Part shown: positions 21,001 through 27,647 of the stretch, piece by piece
Numbering within the stretch: position 1 is the stretch's first letter
Layout of the letters: each line of letters opens with the position of its first letter
Source of the DNA: Seison nebaliae
Taxonomy: Eukaryota > Rotifera > Pararotatoria > Seisonacea > Seisonidae
Direction of reading: 5' to 3'
Length of the DNA: 27,647 nt
Assembly: GCA_023231475.1 (NCBI GenBank)
Contig: JALJEE010002135.1
Location: 1-27,647, forward strand
The notes under the pieces: model-generated
Seen by the model: the letters and a program-made list of their open reading frames with translations, nothing else
The model's database searches: none
Told to the model about the DNA's origin: nothing
Made by a program: the position numbers and the translations under genes

Positions 21001-23054
21001 AAATTAATTTGATTAAAGGAAAGGCAAAACATAATATATTCGATCATAATCGATGGACATATATGATATAATCATCCAGTAATACACTGTATTCATATTC
21101 AACTGTAGAGTTTACTTCATTAGTTTGTCAACTTATTGGACAGGAGTGTATCTAAGTATTATTATGTCCGAAAATTATGGTTGTTTATCATCATAATAAC
21201 ATAACAATTTGTCATAAAATGAAGGATGAATTATGATGAATTTTCATTGAATTACCTAGAAAAAATGACATATAAATGAAATTTCAATGATGTGTGCCTA
21301 ATAATATTGAACTAGTCACCATTATTAAAAAGTTTCATTTTAATGAAAATGCATTCGTCCTGTCACTCAACTAAATTAGTTTTGTTAATGCAACTTATAA
21401 AACATCAATATCAATCAATTGCCATTGGAGAAATAATAAATCATTCTTAGAATCGAATAAAATCAGATGATAAAATGTGCGCAGATAAAAATGGCGAAAC
21501 TAATTGTGAGACTCTCTTGCCAATAGTCGAGCTGAGTAATAGTAATGATAATATTCTTTCGTTTCCTCTTGTGATTGGCATCTGATGATAATACGTAAAG
21601 ATGTATATATAATTCCGTCGGTATAGAAAGAAAGAAACAATTCAACATTTCATCCATTTTATAGTCATTTCTCATCGAAAAATTCAATAATTAATTCATA
21701 ATATTTCCATTAATAAAGAAGGACATACCACAATACAAATTTGAGCGATATTACATAAATTACCGTTTTATTTTCATTGGCATCTTTCCGAAAAAAAAAG
21801 AAATATGTACATTAAAATATCTATACATTTCCCCACTTCCAGTTGTATTTGATGAGTGAGCGAATGTCAGTAAGTGTCTATTTTATTTTTACCCCCAACA
21901 CAACTCTCTCACTACGTAATGTTTTCTCAAAGGAGCAAGTCGGTACTTTTGGTAGCAACATAAAATCTTTAATGTAAATTTATGGAGAATCTACATCTGA
22001 ACAAACATCTATGCTGGATAACATAAAATTATGCGTAACAATCGATCTGTAGACAATGTATATTGGATCAATCCATTTATTCGAAAGCAACTTAAATATA
22101 TAATAATCAAATAGACATTTTACTCTTCTTCATTTGAACTTATTTCAACGATAATATTAACAGTAATTCACCTCCGGAAGTAAACCTCATTAACTTTAAG
22201 AATTGTTATATTATTTAAACTAAAATTTTTTACAAATAACGACCAACTAAAACGGATGAGAAATATTTACTCATCGAAAAGAATCAATTTTAAAAAAACA
22301 TACCATACACTTATATAGACATGACGTAATGGTTTATGTGCATCCAAATGGAAGTATTCAATGTTCCAATGAGTAAAGTGATTTCATGGAAATGGACCGT
22401 TTGAATAAATTGATGTAAGAAACAAATGGATTCTCTTTAATCCATATTTAAGAAATAAGGTTATTTACATTAATATCGCATTTCCAATAGAAATTCGTCC
22501 GATGGAAAACATTATTCAGATAAGTCGTATTATCGACCTGGCAAACTTAGAAAGAAACAACTAATAATGTAACACCATTCAACTCGTTCGGCATCATATG
22601 AAAATTATTTTGGCAGTTGGAATGTTTTGGCGGTGAACGACCTAGAATTTTGAACGATGTCTAACGACACCATTAATTCTTCCGCATTCAACACAATGTC
22701 GAGAGTTCAGTTTTGAAACTTCTCAATTTCAAATAAGACGAATGGGAAAAGAGACGTTACGCTAAAATTGAATGAATTTGGTTTCTTTCTTTGAATATTT
22801 ACTTTCTAATTCAATCTACGAACAACAATGACAACATCAGAAGGAGAATGATGGATAATTAGACTGTTCCGTCATAATTTTCCAATAAACAATTCAAAGA
22901 GAAATTCAATACTAATGAGATAAAATTATGTTGGAAATAAAATTTGAAAAAAAAATAAATATTGTTGAGAATGACGTTATATGTTACTATCTGATAAAAC
23001 GATGAACTTTTGTTTTTTTTTGTTTTTGGAATAAGTCACGTTAATTCATTATTT
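18039..23054. other. 5-kb AT-rich stretch without a supported gene
   Basis: All open frames here are short, lack family motifs and have the low-complexity look of AT-rich noise. No tRNA, rRNA or transposon end was recognised. An (ATTC)n run lies at 19068-19090 and a TA run near 18875-18890. The segment 22600-22760 is less AT-rich than its surroundings and contains a 19-codon frame starting with ATG at 22658, but no family match. The left part should hold the promoter of the minus-strand membrane-protein gene. The rest could be spacer, regulatory sequence, or introns of genes whose exons I cannot see. Confidence 0.4.
19068..19090. repeat. (ATTC)n microsatellite
   Basis: About five tandem units of a tetranucleotide, the last one imperfect, within the gene-free stretch. 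Confidence 0.7.
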
Positions 23055-24648
<1,594 letters not shown>

Positions 24649-25405
24649 CTATTCGTGAAGATAATGTAAATTTATGATAGACAAAGAGATAAATTAGAAT
24701 CAATTAATTAATTGTAAAAAACGAACCATTTCTTATAAATTTTTTTTATTACTGAAACTTTCAACAAATTATTTGATTCTGTGACCTTAAAAGTAATTAT
24801 TCTGTGAAAGAATAAAAAGAAACGTTCTCATTAAATGTAAATATAATAGGGAATGTTTAAAAAAATTCGGGTCCAATGTTTGTTAGCGTTTTCACAGAAG
24901 TTAGACATGTTAAATTAAATTTTTTTGGAACACATCGAACCATTTGAGTGTCAATGTAAGAATTTGAATAAAAATAAGAATTAATTATAAGTTGTTACTT
25001 CAAATATCAAAAGATCATCAAATTCTTGTAAGTAAAACAGTGTTGTTCATTTTTTGTTTTCATATGGTGTCGCCAGTACTCATAATATAAGGCGCTCCCA
25101 TTTCAATATTGACGGAAAGACATGGTTCTTCATGTCATTTTAACATTGAGAAATTGCTTCACTTTCCGTTTATTAGCAAAAAAATTTAGAGTATCTATTG
25201 GGAGTATGAAATTTCATCTCTGTTTTTATAAAAAAAATCTCATTTAATAAAACTTCTCTTTTTTTAAGTTAATTTTCTAGCAAGTTTTCAATACATCATC
25301 ATAGTATGATAATCATCATCCACATTTAGTTAAGTTTTATCACATACTTATGGTATGATAGTCCAAAGAAGAATTCCAAATAGATTAATGATGAAATTAA
25401 AATGT
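24649..25405. other. Spacer between the HPD and NDUFAF3-like genes
   Basis: AT-rich, with no coding exon recognised apart from the possible ATG-only first exon of HPD near 24729. It should contain the HPD promoter and the 3' end of the upstream NDUFAF3-like gene. Both genes run leftwards. Confidence 0.4.
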
Positions 25406-26019
25406 TTATTTTTGACGAAAAAACAATTCTGAATGTGGATGAAACAATCCACAAACTAATCGATTCTCCATCATCAAGAAATTATAAGTACTAATAGCAT
25501 GAACCTAATGAAGTTTGAGGAAAATTAAAAAAAATAAAATTTAAAAAAAACCGTAGGAAGTATTTCGGTTGTCAATCCAAGGTCATTACGTAAATAAGAA
25601 TATAATCGATTTTCTATCATGTTTTCAGCGTCTCCCTTACCTAAAAGTAAAATATCTAAATTTTTGTTAAAATAGAATTTTGAAAGAATAAAATTTAAAC
25701 CAAGTTTCTTATCTAAAACTTTAAAAATATCGAACGCTTCTAAAGGAATATTATTCACATCCTTCACTTTCCAATTGTAATATTTTGTGGGAAACAAACA
25801 AAGTGAACCATACGTTCTCATAATCTCATTCAAAATAAATCCATTTGATGAATGTCTTGAAATATACAATTGATTATCGATATTGCTCGACTTCAAAAAT
25901 TCAATACGCGTTCTTCCACTTCTGGGATCTATTTCCGGTCCAATATTAAGATTTGTTGATGCTCCTCGAATGATAATTGGATTAATTAAAATTTTTCTTG
26001 ATCTTTTTAAACCATTCAT
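25406..26019 (-). CDS. NDUFAF3: NDUFAF3-like mitochondrial complex I assembly factor (Mth938/DUF498 fold)
   Basis: Two exons, 26019-25552 and 25504-25406, with a 47-bp phase-0 intron, give 188 residues, the usual family length (about 184 in human). Family members work in the mitochondrial matrix with NDUFAF4 in early complex I assembly. The first 40 residues are basic and poor in acid, fitting a mitochondrial presequence. The Mth938-like domain follows with family features: 'SSNGFILNEIMRTYGSLCLF' (human 'NERGFTVSGNRVFGPCALLP'), 'YNWKVKDVNNIPLEAF', 'DILLLGKGD' (human 'IVVVGTGD'), 'LRNDLGLTTEILPT', and in exon 2 'VHAISTYNFLMMENRLVCGL' (human 'NACATFNFLCHEGRVTGAAL'). The ATG at 26019 follows a likely acceptor (ATTCTAG) 21 bases upstream, so a 5'-UTR intron is probable. 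Sequence is divergent but the fold signature is clear. Confidence 0.86.
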
Positions 26020-26638
26020 CTTCCCAAATCGTTTATTATGCTAGAATATTCAATTACAAATAGTTTCTCATTAGGAATTGACAATTGTGAGTTTCTACCA
26101 GATCCAGAAAAAAAAATTTCAGGGAAGCCTTGATCTTGAACAAACTTACCTTCCTTCTGTTCTCTTAACAATAGAAAGTATATTTAAAAAATTGTCTCAA
26201 TATGCTTTAAAAATATAACCCGAATTTTTATTGAATACATTGTACTATAGTTGTCAATTCTATTAACTCACTAGGTTGTTGGAATATTTCAACTATATTT
26301 TGAGACATAAATTTGCAGATATTTTGTTTTTATTCATTCTTATAATTATTTTCCAAGAGTCGCAAATAATGTCAGCACAATAAATGAAATTTCAAGAATT
26401 TGATAAGTTCTAAACAAGATGCTACACAATTAATTGTTTCAAAGAATAATGTAAACATATTAGAATTGAAATGCATGGTCCATTGCGGAAATAATTATTC
26501 AATATAAAAGAAACTTGAAACTTGCATGACTTGAAAGTACGAAAATTTATAATAGTTATTGCTCGAAATATCTATCAAATAAATGCAATAAATCACGACG
26601 GGAATTTCACTAAAAAAAAAATAAAAATAAAAAATAAA
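26020..26638. other. Upstream flank of the NDUFAF3-like gene with probable 5'-UTR intron
   Basis: On the minus strand a textbook donor (AAGGTAAGTTTG) at 26149 pairs with an acceptor (ATATTCTAG) ending at 26041. That gives a 109-bp intron just before the start codon, with no ATG in the upstream exon in the right frame. The rest is AT-rich. The last 40 bases are A-rich and adjoin the tail of the next LINE. Confidence 0.45.
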
Positions 26639-26985
26639 TTTTTTTTTTTTTAATATTAGACCAAATCCCCGTGGGGTAAATTATAACGAAATAAAGATAA
26701 ATCCCTAAAAGAGTTATTAAGGAACAAACTCCTCCATGTTTCTATGTAATTTTTGAGAGAATCTGGAACATAACAGGAAATGTTGAAGTTTGACGTCAAC
26801 AATAGCGCACCCTCAAGTGAAAGAGGATAATTAATTGAGTAATAGTTGTAAAAAACTGGAGAGGCGACGAGAAGCTCTCACATTGTGTATACGTTGGAAC
26901 TGGAAGAGTTGAACTGCGAACAGAGTCAACTACTTTCAGATACCTCTGCACCAAGAGTAATGACAAAGGAGTCAATTCGCAAATC
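26639..26985 (-). mobile_element. 5'-truncated LINE with 3' UTR and poly(A) tail
   Basis: On the minus strand the copy opens inside the C-terminal coding domain ('ICELTPLSLLLVQRYLKVVD'), runs through a stop near 26796 and about 140 bases of 3' UTR, and ends in a 13-base A run (T run 26639-26651 on the plus strand). A CCCCACGGGG inverted repeat sits 37 bases before the tail. The first 83 bases match 195-277 at 79 of 83 positions. The length of about 347 bp and the intact tail are typical of a 5'-truncated retrotransposition. No clear target-site duplication is visible because the flank is low-complexity. Confidence 0.82.
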
Positions 26986-27647
26986 AATGGATCTTATCTG
27001 ACCAAAATAATTGATCTCCATTTATAATAGTCAATAATAGATATAATATTATAGTCTATTAAATGATTATTTTTTACGTAATTAATAATTTATAAACTTT
27101 TGTCAAATATAATATAAGTTTTATAATAAATTATAAAAAGTATAAAAAGGAGGTGAATCAAAATAAAATATTCATTTAAATTAAGTAATATTTTAAATCT
27201 TAGCTCTTAATAATTTATAACGTGATAATCATGGAACCGCATAGTTTTCCTTTTCAAGATTTAGCTTCTTCCATTTTAAACTACCAAAAATGATAGTTTA
27301 TAAAAGTTTAAATTAAGAAAAAGTTTAACTTTAGTTCAGAATATCTTGATTTAAATTATCTTTGTATAAACTTTTAATGAAACCCCTAGCATACAAAATT
27401 TGATAAACTGTAACGTTGCAAAATAAGTTAATGTTCCGTTGAATCTACGTTTAACTTTACGTAAAATAACTAAAATGTAACCTTAAAAAGCAAGAAAGAA
27501 AAGTTACTCAGAAATGTTTATTTCCTCGGTATATAGAGAGAATCTCCCTTTCCTTCATAATTAACACACCATCACTAATTATTTATCAAGGAAATTATTA
27601 TTTAGTTTATTATTATTATTATTATTCCCTTTATTATCATTATTATT
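26986..27647. other. AT-rich sequence with a (TTA)n microsatellite at its end
   Basis: No gene or recognisable element. A TAT/TTA trinucleotide run occupies about 27607-27627 and resumes in degenerate form to the window's edge. Confidence 0.5.

Noticed and set aside
19313-21687. Several 60-94 codon frames on both strands
   Set aside because: They have low-complexity composition, no recognisable domains, no splice-compatible partners and poor start contexts.
26038-26133. 31-codon plus-strand frame starting 19 bases from the NDUFAF3-like start, as a divergent gene
   Set aside because: It coincides with the probable 5'-UTR intron of the minus-strand gene and has no donor or continuing exon.

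Overview
The window is animal nuclear DNA: AT-rich, with short spliced introns, a eukaryotic tRNA gene, LINE and Tc1/mariner remnants, and host genes of clear metazoan families. The very compact introns (mostly 40-70 bp), the DUF229 gene and the retained tyrosine-catabolism and cilium genes fit a small arthropod, most likely a mite; a nematode or another small ecdysozoan cannot be excluded from sequence alone.

Layout. Positions 1-2430 hold LINE debris: a plus-strand reverse-transcriptase (RT) piece joined to a longer minus-strand copy with endonuclease and RT. A PGAP2-like gene (2977-3906, +) follows, converging on a spliced minus-strand TMEM231-like gene (4096-5189). Two more plus-strand LINE fragments of the same kind lie at 5700-6190 and 7430-8126. 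An orphan membrane-protein exon sits at 8742-9089 (-). A large intronless DUF229 gene occupies 10374-12602 (-), then a tRNA-Leu(TAA) (12910-12992, -), then a decayed 1048-bp Tc1/mariner element with complete double-repeat ends (13090-14137). A three-exon copine/VWA (RGLG-like) gene with an N-terminal membrane anchor (14641-15774, +) is followed by a three-exon gene for an unrecognised type I membrane protein (15975-18038, -). About 5 kb without a supported gene separates it from a ten-exon HPD gene, 4-hydroxyphenylpyruvate dioxygenase (23055-24648, -), and an NDUFAF3-like complex I assembly gene (25406-26019, -). A 5'-truncated LINE with a poly(A) tail (26639-26985, -) and AT-rich sequence end the window.

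The host genes do not form one pathway. They cover GPI-anchor remodelling (PGAP2), the ciliary transition zone (TMEM231), tyrosine breakdown (HPD), mitochondrial complex I assembly (NDUFAF3) and undefined membrane or secretory roles. Exon joins were placed by eye, requiring protein-family continuity and matching phase. Done that way, the introns share an unusual 5' splice signal: 16 of 18 well-supported donors begin GTT and 11 begin GTTAA, in place of the usual GTRAGT. This shared splice signal, the membrane-anchored RING-less copine protein and the unrecognised type I membrane protein are the points most worth following. No clear new multi-gene system is visible.
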